Source: Pseudomonas syringae
Lineage (GTDB): Bacteria > Pseudomonadota > Gammaproteobacteria > Pseudomonadales > Pseudomonadaceae
NCBI RefSeq assembly: GCF_001698815.1
Contig: NZ_LGSI01000044.1
Coordinates: forward strand, 32,869 to 96,868
Length of the DNA stretch: 64,000 nucleotides
Reading direction: 5' to 3'
The stretch's first letter is position 1; each line of letters starts with the position of its first letter. The notes beneath the pieces were generated by a model, which was not told where the DNA came from, did not search any database, and saw only the letters and a program-made list of their open reading frames with translations. The translations under genes were made by a program, and so were the position numbers. Positions 39,198-47,303 of the stretch are shown in pieces.

Positions 39198-40123
39198 ATA
39201 TCGGTAAATCCATGAAAACTCCGGCCCGTCCTGCTCGAATCCCGGCACAAGAAATGCCCGAGTATTTGCCCGCTGGCGCGCATGAGGCGGCAGGTCCCTC
39301 TACCTATCCTGACGTGCAGTTGCAGCTCTATACGCATCACAGCACCGAGCAGACGCTGATTGTCCCGGCGGTGGCCGAGCCTTTGCTGGTGCTGGTGTTG
39401 TCCGGAAGCGCGCTGGTCCAGGAGCGAGCGGTCGGGCAAGATTGGGTTGCAAACGCGGTGACGGCCGATGATTTCTTCCTCACCATGTCCCATGAGCCCT
39501 ATGAAATGCGTTGGGAAACACAGGGCGGCGCGGATTTTCAGGTGGTGCATGTTTATCTGAGCCAGCGCTTGCTGGACCTGGCTGCGCGGGACGTACTGGC
39601 GGACCGGGTCAATAATCTGCAGTTGCGGGATGTCTCTGGCGCACGAGATGCGCCCGTTTCCCGGTTGATCAGAGTGTTGCATCAGGAAGTGACAGGCCCT
39701 GGGCCGAGCAGCTCGCTCTATCTACAGGGCGTTGCCCAGGCGCTTGCCATCCATCTAGTGCGCAACTACCGCGACGAACACGCCGGTCTCAGGCCGCCCA
39801 ATGCATTGCCTGCGCACAAACTGCACCGAGTGATTGATCGGATGGAGCGGGGGCTTGCAACGGAGTTCAGCCTGGCGGCGCTGGCAGCAGAAGCAGGCAT
39901 GAGCGAGTTTTATTTCAGTCGCCTGTTCCGCAGGGCAACGGGGCAATCGCCATCGCAGTATTTCATCCGGATGCGGATGGCGGCGGCGCGCCGATTGCTG
40001 TTGAAATCAACGCTAAGCGTCATCGAAATCGCCCTCGAAGTGGGCTACGGCAGTCCAAGTCACTTTGCCCACGTCTTCAAGCGTCATACTGGCATTACGC
40101 CGCGTGAATACCGTCGGGGCTGA
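39194..40123 (+). CDS. AraC-family transcriptional regulator
   Basis: The 309-residue protein has an N-terminal cupin-like effector domain (about 50-180) and a C-terminal AraC double helix-turn-helix with FSLAALAAEAGMSEFYFSRL and LSVIEIALEVGYGSPSHFAH (about residues 230-300). It is divergent from the SDR gene at 38293. ATG 39194 is preferred; it overlaps a four-codon minigene. An ATG six codons further (39212) is possible. No ligand can be assigned. Confidence 0.85.
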   Translation: MNIGKSMKTPARPARIPAQEMPEYLPAGAHEAAGPSTYPDVQLQLYTHHSTEQTLIVPAVAEPLLVLVLSGSALVQERAVGQDWVANAVTADDFFLTMSHEPYEMRWETQGGADFQVVHVYLSQRLLDLAARDVLADRVNNLQLRDVSGARDAPVSRLIRVLHQEVTGPGPSSSLYLQGVAQALAIHLVRNYRDEHAGLRPPNALPAHKLHRVIDRMERGLATEFSLAALAAEAGMSEFYFSRLFRRATGQSPSQYFIRMRMAAARRLLLKSTLSVIEIALEVGYGSPSHFAHVFKRHTGITPREYRRG

Positions 40124-40161
40124 ACACGGCCGATGAGAGGGAATTATTTCGCCTAAAACAG

Positions 40162-40172
40162 CTGTAATACAA
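40162..40172. promoter_or_regulatory. Candidate FadR-type GntR operator upstream of the GntR gene
   Basis: CTGTAATACAA fits TNGTNNNACNA except for the first base and matches the sites at 41576 and 44099 in 8 and 9 of 11 positions. It lies about 108 bases before the GntR start and may allow autoregulation. Confidence 0.5.
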
Positions 40173-40279
40173 TACGATTGTGTATAACGAAGCCGATCAT
40201 GACGATTGGTTACGCTCGATCCAGGCGACGGCCCGCGCGGCGTCGCAGCAATGAATGTAGAGGTCTCAGGGAATACACC

Positions 40280-40960
40280 ATGAAAGTACAACGCCAGGCG
40301 TCATCTTTGCGGCATCAGGTGCAGGATGCACTGCGCAACGAAATCATCTCCGGTCGGTTCAAGCCCGGTGATCGGCTGGTGGAGCAGCAGCTCTACACGG
40401 CTCTGGACGTCAGTCGCACCTCGTTGCGCGAAGCATTGCGGCAACTGGAAGCGGAAGGTCTGGTGGAGCAGGTTCCCCATCGCGGGGCGTACGTGGCCTC
40501 AGTGGATGCCAAGGACGCGATTCAGATCTACGACGTGCGCGGCGCGCTGGAAGTGCTCGCCGTGCGCAACTTCGTGCGCTACGCCACTGACGAAGACGTG
40601 ACCGAACTGGCGGACGTTTTCGACGAGTTTGTCGAGCAATCTCACACTGAAACCCTCGACGGCGCAGCGCTGCTGGACATCAAGCGGCGCTTCTATCATG
40701 TGTTGCTGGATATCGAGCAGAGCAATGTGGTCGGCAGCATGCTGGAACAGTTGAACAACCGCGTCAGTCTGCTACGGGCTTTGTCCCTCGGTCGTCAGGG
40801 GCGAATGGTGCATACCCTGGCTGAACTGAAGGAGATCGTGCGCATGATTCAGCTGCGCGATGAACCCGGCGCGTGTGCCGCCGCCCTGCTGCACGTGGAA
40901 AACGCCTCGAAAAACGTATTGGAATTGCTGGCGCTGAACGGCGTTCATTCGGTGCAATAA
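40280..40960 (+). CDS. GntR-family regulator, FadR/FCD subgroup
   Basis: The 226-residue protein has the winged helix ALRNEIISGRFKPGDRLVEQ and VSRTSLREALRQLEAEGLVE (about 17-60) and an FCD helical effector domain with the metal/effector histidines around RRFYHVLLD. It stands at the edge of the large catabolic cluster and is its likely regulator: matching sites lie before this gene, before the first dehydrogenase gene and before the PcaC-like gene. ATG 40280 has AGGGA upstream; an in-frame start 34 codons earlier gives an Arg-rich extension without family match. Confidence 0.86.
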   Translation: MKVQRQASSLRHQVQDALRNEIISGRFKPGDRLVEQQLYTALDVSRTSLREALRQLEAEGLVEQVPHRGAYVASVDAKDAIQIYDVRGALEVLAVRNFVRYATDEDVTELADVFDEFVEQSHTETLDGAALLDIKRRFYHVLLDIEQSNVVGSMLEQLNNRVSLLRALSLGRQGRMVHTLAELKEIVRMIQLRDEPGACAAALLHVENASKNVLELLALNGVHSVQ

Positions 40961-40989
40961 ATGTTTGTGTACGCAGGCCATTGCTCCCT

Positions 40990-41065
40990 GTAGGAGCCAA
41001 CTTGTTGGCGAGGCAATAGGCCTGCGTACCCAGAACTATCGCCTCGCGAACAAGTTCACTCCTAC
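40990..41065. repeat. REP doublet, family B
   Basis: GTAGGAGCCAACTTGTTGGC at 40990 and its near complement GCGAACAAGTTCACTCCTAC ending at 41065. Same family as 37319-37381. Confidence 0.8.
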
Positions 41066-41080
41066 CGAGTTATGTATCGT

Positions 41081-41175
41081 TCGGTAGGACCGGACTTGTC
41101 CGGGAAGGCGTCGGGTCTGCCGAGAAAGATCTTCAGCGTTTGCACCGACCTCTTCGGGGACAAGTCCCCTTACAG
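41081..41175. repeat. REP doublet, family C
   Basis: TCGGTAGGACCGGACTTGTC at 41081 and the opposing GGGGACAAGTCCCC at 41156 form a third REP-like family; another copy is at 63873-63937. With the family B element it fills the gap between the GntR gene and the NIPSNAP gene. Confidence 0.78.
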
Positions 41176-41189
41176 CACCCGCCCAGCAA

Positions 41190-41516
41190 TCAGCGCAACG
41201 CTGAATACGCGGTCGGCGTCAGGAATTGGTTCTCAATGCGCTGCACGATGATCGCTTGGGCTTCGCTTTCGGCGCGTTTGGCGATCCATTCGGCGTCGCT
41301 CTGGAAAGCATTCCACTTGGCTTCCCGGTCGGCGAGGCTGTCCCATTTCAGCAAATAGGTCAGGGTCTGGTTGCTCTCGCCGCTCAGCGACGTCCAGAAA
41401 CCCACCTGTTCGATTCCATACTTTTCGAAAAATCCCAGGGTGATCTTGCTGAAGCGTTCGTGCAGCGCCGGCAGGCGGCCTGGTGCGCAATGGTAAGTGC
41501 GTAGTTCAACGATCAT
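41190..41516 (-). CDS. NIPSNAP-family protein
   Basis: The 108-residue protein has the ferredoxin-like dimeric alpha-beta-barrel pattern of NIPSNAP proteins: MIVELRTYHCAPGRLPALHE, FEKYGIEQVGFWTS and LTYLLKWDSLADREAKWNAF. Family members accompany many catabolic clusters, but biochemical function is mostly unknown. It is divergent from the first dehydrogenase of the cluster and shares the 178-base control region, so it likely belongs to the same regulon. Confidence 0.85.
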   Translation of the reverse strand: MIVELRTYHCAPGRLPALHERFSKITLGFFEKYGIEQVGFWTSLSGESNQTLTYLLKWDSLADREAKWNAFQSDAEWIAKRAESEAQAIIVQRIENQFLTPTAYSALR

Positions 41517-41549
41517 TTTGTAACCTCTTTTTATATGTACCGATCAGGA

Positions 41550-41595
41550 AATAGGCAAAGTAGCCTATTGACCGATTGTATGACAGTCATATAGT
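41550..41595 (+). promoter_or_regulatory. Promoter and palindromic operators of the catabolic cluster
   Basis: -35 TTGACC (41568-41573) and -10 TATAGT (41590-41595) with a 16-base spacer. The spacer and -10 contain TATGACAGTCATA (41579-41591), a perfect palindrome that includes the GntR-like site TTGTATGACAG (41576-41586). A second perfect inverted repeat, AATAGGC-N6-GCCTATT, occupies 41550-41569 just upstream. A repressor on the inner site would block the promoter. Confidence 0.65.
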
Positions 41596-41694
41596 TTTGT
41601 CGCAACTGCTGGCGCGCACCGAGCAGAAAAAACATCAGGTGCCGCCGTGAACCCGTTTTGAAAACACATTTCGAAAAATAAAAAGGGCGCGAAA

Positions 41695-42585
41695 ATGACT
41701 CAACCAACACGCATCGGTTTCATCGGCCTCGGCATGATGGGTCTGCCGATGACCACCTGCCTGAGCAAAGCCGGGTTCCAGTTATTTCTTGCCGATGCCG
41801 ATGCCGGGCGTTTGCAGGAGATTCAGACTGCTCTCGGCGCATCCGCACTGGATGCCGAGAACGCCAAATCCCTCGATGTGCTGATCACCATGCTGCCCAA
41901 TTCGAATATCGTCGAAAGCGTGTTGCTGGGCGCCGACGGCAAATCGGGCTGGGCCGCGTCATTGGATGCAAACACGGTGGTCATCGACATGAGCTCCTCG
42001 GAACCGGCGCGCTCCCGGGATCTGGGGCAGAAACTCGTCAGCATCGGCCTCGCGTATCTCGATGCACCGGTCTCCGGCGGCGTGAAGCGCGCAGTGGATG
42101 GCTCTCTGGCGATTCTGGTTGGCGGAGATCCGGCGGTGATGCAGCGCTGTCAGCCAGTGCTCGACGCGATGGGCAAAAACATCCTGCACATCGGCGAGGC
42201 GGGTTCCGGCCATGCAGCCAAGGCGCTGAACAATTTCGTCTCCGCTGCTGGCCTGATGGCTACGGTTGAGGCCTTGCACGTGGCCAAACGTTTCGGCATC
42301 GATCCCGGCGTGATGGTCGATGTGCTCAATGCGTCCAGCGGTGGCAGCAACACGTCGCTGAACAAGGCCAAGCAATTCATGCTCAGTGGCAGCTTCGCTT
42401 CCGGCTTCTCGATGCAGTTGATGAACAAGGACCTGAAGATCGCCAAGGGCTTGTCGGACGCGCTGGACTACCCGCTGCTGTTCGGCCAGCGCGCGATCAA
42501 GGTCTGGGATGAGGTGGCGCAAGACGCAACGCCCACCACCGACCACACCGAGATGTACCGAATGCTGGCCAAAGAAGGCGAGTAA
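41695..42585 (+). CDS. NAD(P)-dependent beta-hydroxyacid dehydrogenase (3-hydroxyisobutyrate dehydrogenase family), copy 1
   Basis: Oxidises a beta-hydroxyacid to the matching semialdehyde, or does the reverse. The 296-residue protein has the Rossmann motif GFIGLGMMGLPM (residues 8-19), substrate motif DAPVSGG (123-129) and the catalytic Lys176 with Asn180 in GSGHAAKALNNF. It is the first gene of the cluster, behind a palindromic promoter, and is 37 bases before an aldehyde dehydrogenase that could consume its product. Substrate unknown; tartronate semialdehyde reductases share these motifs. Confidence 0.88.
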   Translation: MTQPTRIGFIGLGMMGLPMTTCLSKAGFQLFLADADAGRLQEIQTALGASALDAENAKSLDVLITMLPNSNIVESVLLGADGKSGWAASLDANTVVIDMSSSEPARSRDLGQKLVSIGLAYLDAPVSGGVKRAVDGSLAILVGGDPAVMQRCQPVLDAMGKNILHIGEAGSGHAAKALNNFVSAAGLMATVEALHVAKRFGIDPGVMVDVLNASSGGSNTSLNKAKQFMLSGSFASGFSMQLMNKDLKIAKGLSDALDYPLLFGQRAIKVWDEVAQDATPTTDHTEMYRMLAKEGE

Positions 42586-42622
42586 TCGCGTCTTTCAGCA
42601 GATCGTCAACGGAGCAAAGCAT

Positions 42623-44050
42623 ATGTCTCATGCAGCCGATTTTTACATCGATGGACAATGGGTGAAGCCAGCGGCTCCCGAGTGGTTCGACGTCATCGAT
42701 CCCGCCACGGAAACCATCGTCGACCGTCTTGCGTTGGGCAACGCTACGGACGTTGAGCGTGCGGTCGTGGCCGCGCGCCGGGCATTGCCAAGCTACGCGC
42801 AAACCAGCGTCGCTCAGCGCGTCGACTTACTGCGCCGAATCGTCTCGATTTATGAACGTCGCCAGGAAGAATTCGCCGAGGCCATGCGCCTGGAAATGGG
42901 CTCGCCCATCAGCGCCTCGCGCAATTTCCAGGTGCCGCGTGGCTGGTTGCACCTGAACCAGTTGATTGAAGTACTGCAACGTTTTGAATTCGAACAGCGT
43001 CAAGGCAGCACTGTATTGCGCTACGAGCCGGTGGGCGTGTGCGGGCTGATCACACCGTGGAACTGGCCGATCAACCAGATCGTGGTGAAAGTCGGCCCGG
43101 CGCTGGCAGCCGGTTGCACCATGGTCCTCAAGCCCAGTGAATATTCGCCGCTGAGCAGCCTGCTGTTCGCCGAAGTATTGGACGAGGCTGGCGTGCCTGC
43201 GGGCGTGTTCAATCTGGTCAATGGCGATGGCCCCGGCGTTGGCGCTGCGCTGTCGTCGCATCCGGACGTCGACATGCTGTCGTTCACCGGGTCGACCCGC
43301 GCTGGCGTGCTGGTAGCGAAATCAGCGGCGGACACCGTCAAGCGCGTTGCCCAGGAGTTGGGCGGCAAGTCGGCGAATATCCTGCTCGACGACGTGGATT
43401 TGCAAAACGCAGTGACCCGTGGCGTCGCAGCCTGCTTCACCAATAGCGGTCAGTCGTGCTCGATCCCGACCCGCATGTTGATCCCCCGTGGCCTGATGGA
43501 CGACGCAATCCAGATCGCCAGACACGCCGCCGAAGCGTTCAAGGTTGGCGCGACCACCGATCAAGCCACTCAGCTCGGGCCGTTGGTCAATCATGCGCAA
43601 TGGCGTCGGGTTCAGGCACTGATTCAGGCCGGCATCGATGAGGGCGCGCAACTGGTGACCGGTGGTGTGGGCAAGCCTGAAGGGCTGTCCAAAGGCTACT
43701 TCGTCAAACCCACGGTGTTCGCCAACGTGACGCCGCAGATGTCCATTGCCCAAGAAGAAATTTTCGGCCCGGTGCTGTCGATGATCGCCTATGACGATGA
43801 GGCCCAAGCAATTCAGATCGCCAACGACACGCCTTATGGGTTGGCGGCGTATGTGCAATCGGCTGATCAGAATCGGGCGCGTAACGTCGCGCGCGCCTTG
43901 CAGGCCGGCAGCGTGCATCTGAATTACCCGCCTGCTGATTTCGCCGCGCCGTTCGGTGGCTACAAACGCTCCGGCAACGGCCGCGAGTGGGGCGAGTTCG
44001 GTTTGCGCGAATATCTGGAAGTGAAATCCATAGTGGGTTACGGCGACTGA
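42623..44050 (+). CDS. Aldehyde dehydrogenase (NAD(P)+)
   Basis: Oxidises an aldehyde to the acid. The 475-residue protein has the ALDH layout: cofactor region PWNWPINQIVVKVGPALAAG, FTGSTRAG, general base Glu245 in QELGGKSANIL, catalytic Cys279 in NSGQSCSIPTR, and EEIFGPVLS. It resembles the betaine/gamma-aminobutyraldehyde-like clade rather than acylating ALDHs, so a free acid is the likely product. GGAG precedes ATG 42623. It follows copy 1 of the dehydrogenase, suggesting alcohol-to-acid conversion in two steps. Confidence 0.9.
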   Translation: MSHAADFYIDGQWVKPAAPEWFDVIDPATETIVDRLALGNATDVERAVVAARRALPSYAQTSVAQRVDLLRRIVSIYERRQEEFAEAMRLEMGSPISASRNFQVPRGWLHLNQLIEVLQRFEFEQRQGSTVLRYEPVGVCGLITPWNWPINQIVVKVGPALAAGCTMVLKPSEYSPLSSLLFAEVLDEAGVPAGVFNLVNGDGPGVGAALSSHPDVDMLSFTGSTRAGVLVAKSAADTVKRVAQELGGKSANILLDDVDLQNAVTRGVAACFTNSGQSCSIPTRMLIPRGLMDDAIQIARHAAEAFKVGATTDQATQLGPLVNHAQWRRVQALIQAGIDEGAQLVTGGVGKPEGLSKGYFVKPTVFANVTPQMSIAQEEIFGPVLSMIAYDDEAQAIQIANDTPYGLAAYVQSADQNRARNVARALQAGSVHLNYPPADFAAPFGGYKRSGNGREWGEFGLREYLEVKSIVGYGD

Positions 44051-44098
44051 AACCCTGGCTGAACCGCTGCTTTGAGCTAAAAAATTTGCCTGTAAAGA

Positions 44099-44115
44099 CT
44101 GTATGACAATCTGTC
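44099..44115 (+). promoter_or_regulatory. Candidate GntR operator before the PcaC-like gene
   Basis: CTGTATGACAA (44099-44109) shares TGTATGACA with the site at 41576, and is followed by TGTC, giving the inverted repeat GACA-ATC-TGTC (44105-44115). It lies 25 bases before the gene start, in an 89-base gap that marks an internal control point of the cluster. Confidence 0.5.
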
Positions 44116-44139
44116 GATAGTACGAAACTGGAGAGAACG

Positions 44140-44535
44140 ATGGACGACAACGAACGCTTTAACCAAGGCTTCAACAACCGCAAGGAAGTCCTCGGTGATC
44201 TGCACGTGGAGAAATCCTGGGCTGCGGCGGATGACTTCAATCGGCCGATCCAGAAGCTGGTCACCGAAGTGTGCTGGGGCGAAATCTGGGGCGACGAAAC
44301 CTTGCCGTTCAAGACCCGCAGCATCGCCAATCTGGCAATGCTTACAGCCATGAGTCAGCACCACGAACTGGGCGTACACGTGCGCGGCGCATTGCGTAAC
44401 GGAGTGACCAAGGAAGAAATCCGCGCGGTGCTGATGCAGGCCTCGATTTACTGCGGCGTGCCGCTGGGCCTGGCAGCATTCCGTGTTGCATCGGCGGCGA
44501 TCAAGGCCTACGAGGCGGAAATCGCCGGAGCCTGA
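44140..44535 (+). CDS. PcaC-like carboxymuconolactone-decarboxylase-family protein
   Basis: The 131-residue protein aligns with 4-carboxymuconolactone decarboxylase PcaC over its whole length: start MDDNERFNQGFNNRKEVLGD, FNRPIQKLVTEVCWGEIWG, KTRSIANLAMLTAM, and GVTKEEIRAVLMQASIYCGV. PcaC decarboxylates gamma-carboxymuconolactone in protocatechuate breakdown. No pcaGH or pcaB is near, so the substrate may be another lactone or a beta-keto acid. It has a candidate GntR site upstream and GGAG at its start. Confidence 0.85.
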   Translation: MDDNERFNQGFNNRKEVLGDLHVEKSWAAADDFNRPIQKLVTEVCWGEIWGDETLPFKTRSIANLAMLTAMSQHHELGVHVRGALRNGVTKEEIRAVLMQASIYCGVPLGLAAFRVASAAIKAYEAEIAGA

Positions 44536-44585
44536 TCCGCTCCATAACCTCCCTTGCCGTTCAACAATAATTATAAGGAAACGTC

Positions 44586-45938
44586 ATGAGTACCCATGCC
44601 CACGCCCCAGCCCAGGCCAGACCGCTGGCCGAGACCGATCAGTCGATCGAGAAGAAAAGAAGGAACGCGATCAAAGGCGCGTTCTTCTCCGAATACATCG
44701 ATATGTTCGACATCTATTTGCCGGTCGTCGTGCTTTCCCCTGTGTTGTTCTTCTTCCAGCCTGCCCAGTTGTCGCCGGGCATGGCCGCGATTCTCGCCTC
44801 GCTGGTGTTCATCACCACGCTGCTTGGGCGGCCCATCGGTGCACTGTTGTTCGGCATGATCGCTGACAAGACCGGGCGGCGCATGGCCTCGATTTATTCG
44901 GTATCAGGCTTCGGCGTGGTGACCTTCCTGATTGCCTTGCTGCCGGGTTACGAGACCATCGGCATTGCCTCGTACTGGGCCTTGGTGCTGCTGCGTTTTG
45001 TCGACGGGATTTTCCTCGGCGGTGGCTACACCGGGGCGATGCCGCTGGCCATCGAGTATTCGAAAAAGCATCAGCGTGGCTTCGTGGGCGGCCTGATCAT
45101 CGCCGGTTTTCCGCTGGCCTACGTCAGCATCAATCTGGTGGCGATGCTGATGTTCATGCTGTTCCCGCTGGCCGGTCCCGATTCGCCGTACGTGCAATGG
45201 GGCTGGCGGATTCCGTTTGTGATCGGCGCGGTATTGGCTGGCGTGCTGGCGCTGTATTACATCTATGCAGTTTCCGAGTCCGAGATCTGGGAAGAGGACG
45301 CCGAGAAAAAACCTCGGGAGAAACTGCCGCTGACTGATCTGCTCAAAGGCAAAAGCGGTCGCAACCTGCTGCAAGTGCTGCTGATGATGACCGGCTTCTG
45401 GCTGACACAGAACATCATCACGATTTTCCTGCCCACCGGTTTGCTGGTGAACACCCTGCATCTTTCGGGGATGCAAGTAACCGGCACGCTGCTGATTTCC
45501 TACTCGGTGCTGTTCTTCAGCTACATCGCTTCGGGGATGATCGGCCAGAAAATCGGCCGTCGACGCTTCTTCCTGATCCTTGGGCCGATCATCGCCACGG
45601 TCGGCGCTGGCGTCATGTATGTGCTGGCTAACGTCCCTGGCTTGTCACTGCCGGTGATCATGACCCTGGTCTGCCTGCTTTCGGTGTTGGTCACCGCGCC
45701 ATGGGGCGTAATCGTCACTTACATCAATGAACGTTTTGTCACTGACGTGCGCGCCACCGGCTTTGGCGTCGGCTTCAGCCTGTCGGTGATCATCCCGTCG
45801 TTCTACGCCTTCTACATGGCGTGGCTGGGCCAGATCATTCCTTTCACCATGACCCCGGCAGTCCTGCTGTGCGTGGGCGGCGTTATCGCCACCATCGGCG
45901 CGTACATGGGGCCGGAAACCAAGGACGTCGATTTCTGA
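44586..45938 (+). CDS. MFS metabolite:H+ symporter (MHS family)
   Basis: The 450-residue inner-membrane protein has 12 predicted segments with the MHS-family features FFSEYIDMFDIYLPVVVL near the start and the loop MIADKTGRRMASIYSVSGFG. Family members bring in organic acids such as citrate, 2-oxoglutarate, shikimate or protocatechuate. Its place between the PcaC-like gene and a second dehydrogenase makes it the likely importer of the cluster's substrate. Confidence 0.87.
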   Translation: MSTHAHAPAQARPLAETDQSIEKKRRNAIKGAFFSEYIDMFDIYLPVVVLSPVLFFFQPAQLSPGMAAILASLVFITTLLGRPIGALLFGMIADKTGRRMASIYSVSGFGVVTFLIALLPGYETIGIASYWALVLLRFVDGIFLGGGYTGAMPLAIEYSKKHQRGFVGGLIIAGFPLAYVSINLVAMLMFMLFPLAGPDSPYVQWGWRIPFVIGAVLAGVLALYYIYAVSESEIWEEDAEKKPREKLPLTDLLKGKSGRNLLQVLLMMTGFWLTQNIITIFLPTGLLVNTLHLSGMQVTGTLLISYSVLFFSYIASGMIGQKIGRRRFFLILGPIIATVGAGVMYVLANVPGLSLPVIMTLVCLLSVLVTAPWGVIVTYINERFVTDVRATGFGVGFSLSVIIPSFYAFYMAWLGQIIPFTMTPAVLLCVGGVIATIGAYMGPETKDVDF

Positions 45939-45981
45939 CGCCTGGCTGACCTGACAGAACAATAACCAACGGGAGAACGTT

Positions 45982-46893
45982 GTGGACAATAAAACCATTG
46001 GCTTCATCGGCCTGGGCAACATGGGCGGTCGCATGACCCGTTGTCTGGTTGATGCAGGCCTGGACGTACTGGGTTACGACACGGATAGCCAGCGGGTCGA
46101 AAACGCTGGCGCACAGGTTGCAGAATCCATCGGCCAGGTCGCAGCACAAGCGGACGTGGTGTTGCTGTCGTTGCCTGACAGCAAGGTGGTCGAGGCCGTT
46201 GTTGAAGGGCCTGAAGGGTTACTCCGCCATTGTCGCGAAGGCCAGATTGTCGTCGATTTGAGTACCGCCGCGGCGAGTTCAACCGTGCGTTTGCACGGCC
46301 TGTTTGCCGAACGCGGCGTGCAGTACATCGACGCGGGGATTTCCGGCGGCGCCGCTGCGGCGGAGAAGGGCGCGCTGACCTTGATGGTCGGTGGCGATGC
46401 CGCCAGCGTCGCGGCCTTGGATTGGGTATTTGCGCCCATCGCCAGCAAGGTGTTCCTGATGGGCGAAAGCGGCGCCGGGCACACCACCAAATTGCTCAAC
46501 AACTTCCTCAACGCGGTGAGCCTTGCTGCCACCGCCGAAGTGATGGTCGCCGGCAAAAAAGCCGGTCTGGACCTGCACCAATTACTCGACGTGCTCAACA
46601 GCAGCAGCGGGGTCAATTTCGCCACGCAAAAGCGCTTCCCGTACATCGTCGACGGTAATTATCTGGAAGGCGGCCTGACCGGAAAATTGATGAGCAAGGA
46701 CGTGGTGCTCTACATCGACCGGGTGCGTGAGCTGGGCGTCGCTTCGCTCAACGCGTCCGGGCCTTTGGCGAGCTTCGGCCTGCAGGTCGCGCTGGGTTAT
46801 GGCGACCAGATCAGCAACAAAGTCGTGGACGCCATCGGCGATATGTCCGGCGGCGTCCGGCTTCACCAAACCTGGAAAGAGGACAAGGCATGA
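45982..46893 (+). CDS. Beta-hydroxyacid dehydrogenase (3-hydroxyisobutyrate dehydrogenase family), copy 2
   Basis: The 303-residue protein has GFIGLGNMGGRM (7-18), DAGISGG (117-123) in place of the common DAPVSGG, and the catalytic Lys170 with Asn174 in GAGHTTKLLNNF. The start is a GTG at 45982 behind GGGAG. It overlaps the cupin gene by four bases (ATGA), so the two products are made together. It differs clearly from copies 1 and 3, implying a different substrate or step. Confidence 0.86.
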   Translation: MDNKTIGFIGLGNMGGRMTRCLVDAGLDVLGYDTDSQRVENAGAQVAESIGQVAAQADVVLLSLPDSKVVEAVVEGPEGLLRHCREGQIVVDLSTAAASSTVRLHGLFAERGVQYIDAGISGGAAAAEKGALTLMVGGDAASVAALDWVFAPIASKVFLMGESGAGHTTKLLNNFLNAVSLAATAEVMVAGKKAGLDLHQLLDVLNSSSGVNFATQKRFPYIVDGNYLEGGLTGKLMSKDVVLYIDRVRELGVASLNASGPLASFGLQVALGYGDQISNKVVDAIGDMSGGVRLHQTWKEDKA

Positions 46894-47279
46894 AGGTTAT
46901 TCACGGCAGCATCGAAGGGGCGATTTCCGAGCAGCGCGGCGCGACGTTTACCGGCGTGGTCTGGGCTGATCCGGTGATGCCGACCACTGACGGCGTGACC
47001 ATCAACAACGTCTCGTTCAATCCCGGTGCGCGCACGTTCTGGCATTTTCATGAGTTCGGTCAGGTGCTTTACGTCACCGCCGGCAGCGGCTGGATCTGTC
47101 TGGAAGGCAGCGATCCGCAGGTGATTCGTCAGGGCGACACGGTGTGGATCGGCCCCGGCGAACGGCATTGGCACGGCGCCAATACCGAGAACTTCATGGT
47201 CCACACCGCGACGTCCATCGGCAAAACCGTGTGGCAGGAAGTGGTTGCCGACCACGATTACCTGCGCGCGGCGCGCTGA
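46890..47279 (+). CDS. Cupin-domain protein
   Basis: The 129-residue protein is a single cupin barrel with metal-binding residues in ARTFWHFHEFGQVLYVTAGS (His, His, Glu) and the second motif GERHWHGANTENFM (His). Such small cupins in catabolic operons often act as isomerases, decarboxylases or lactone-handling proteins; similarity to carboxymuconolactone-decarboxylase-associated cupins fits the tandem CMD gene that follows 24 bases later. The exact reaction is unknown. Confidence 0.83.
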   Translation: MKVIHGSIEGAISEQRGATFTGVVWADPVMPTTDGVTINNVSFNPGARTFWHFHEFGQVLYVTAGSGWICLEGSDPQVIRQGDTVWIGPGERHWHGANTENFMVHTATSIGKTVWQEVVADHDYLRAAR

Positions 47280-47303
47280 TCCCGGAACAGAGGAGACCAG
47301 CAC

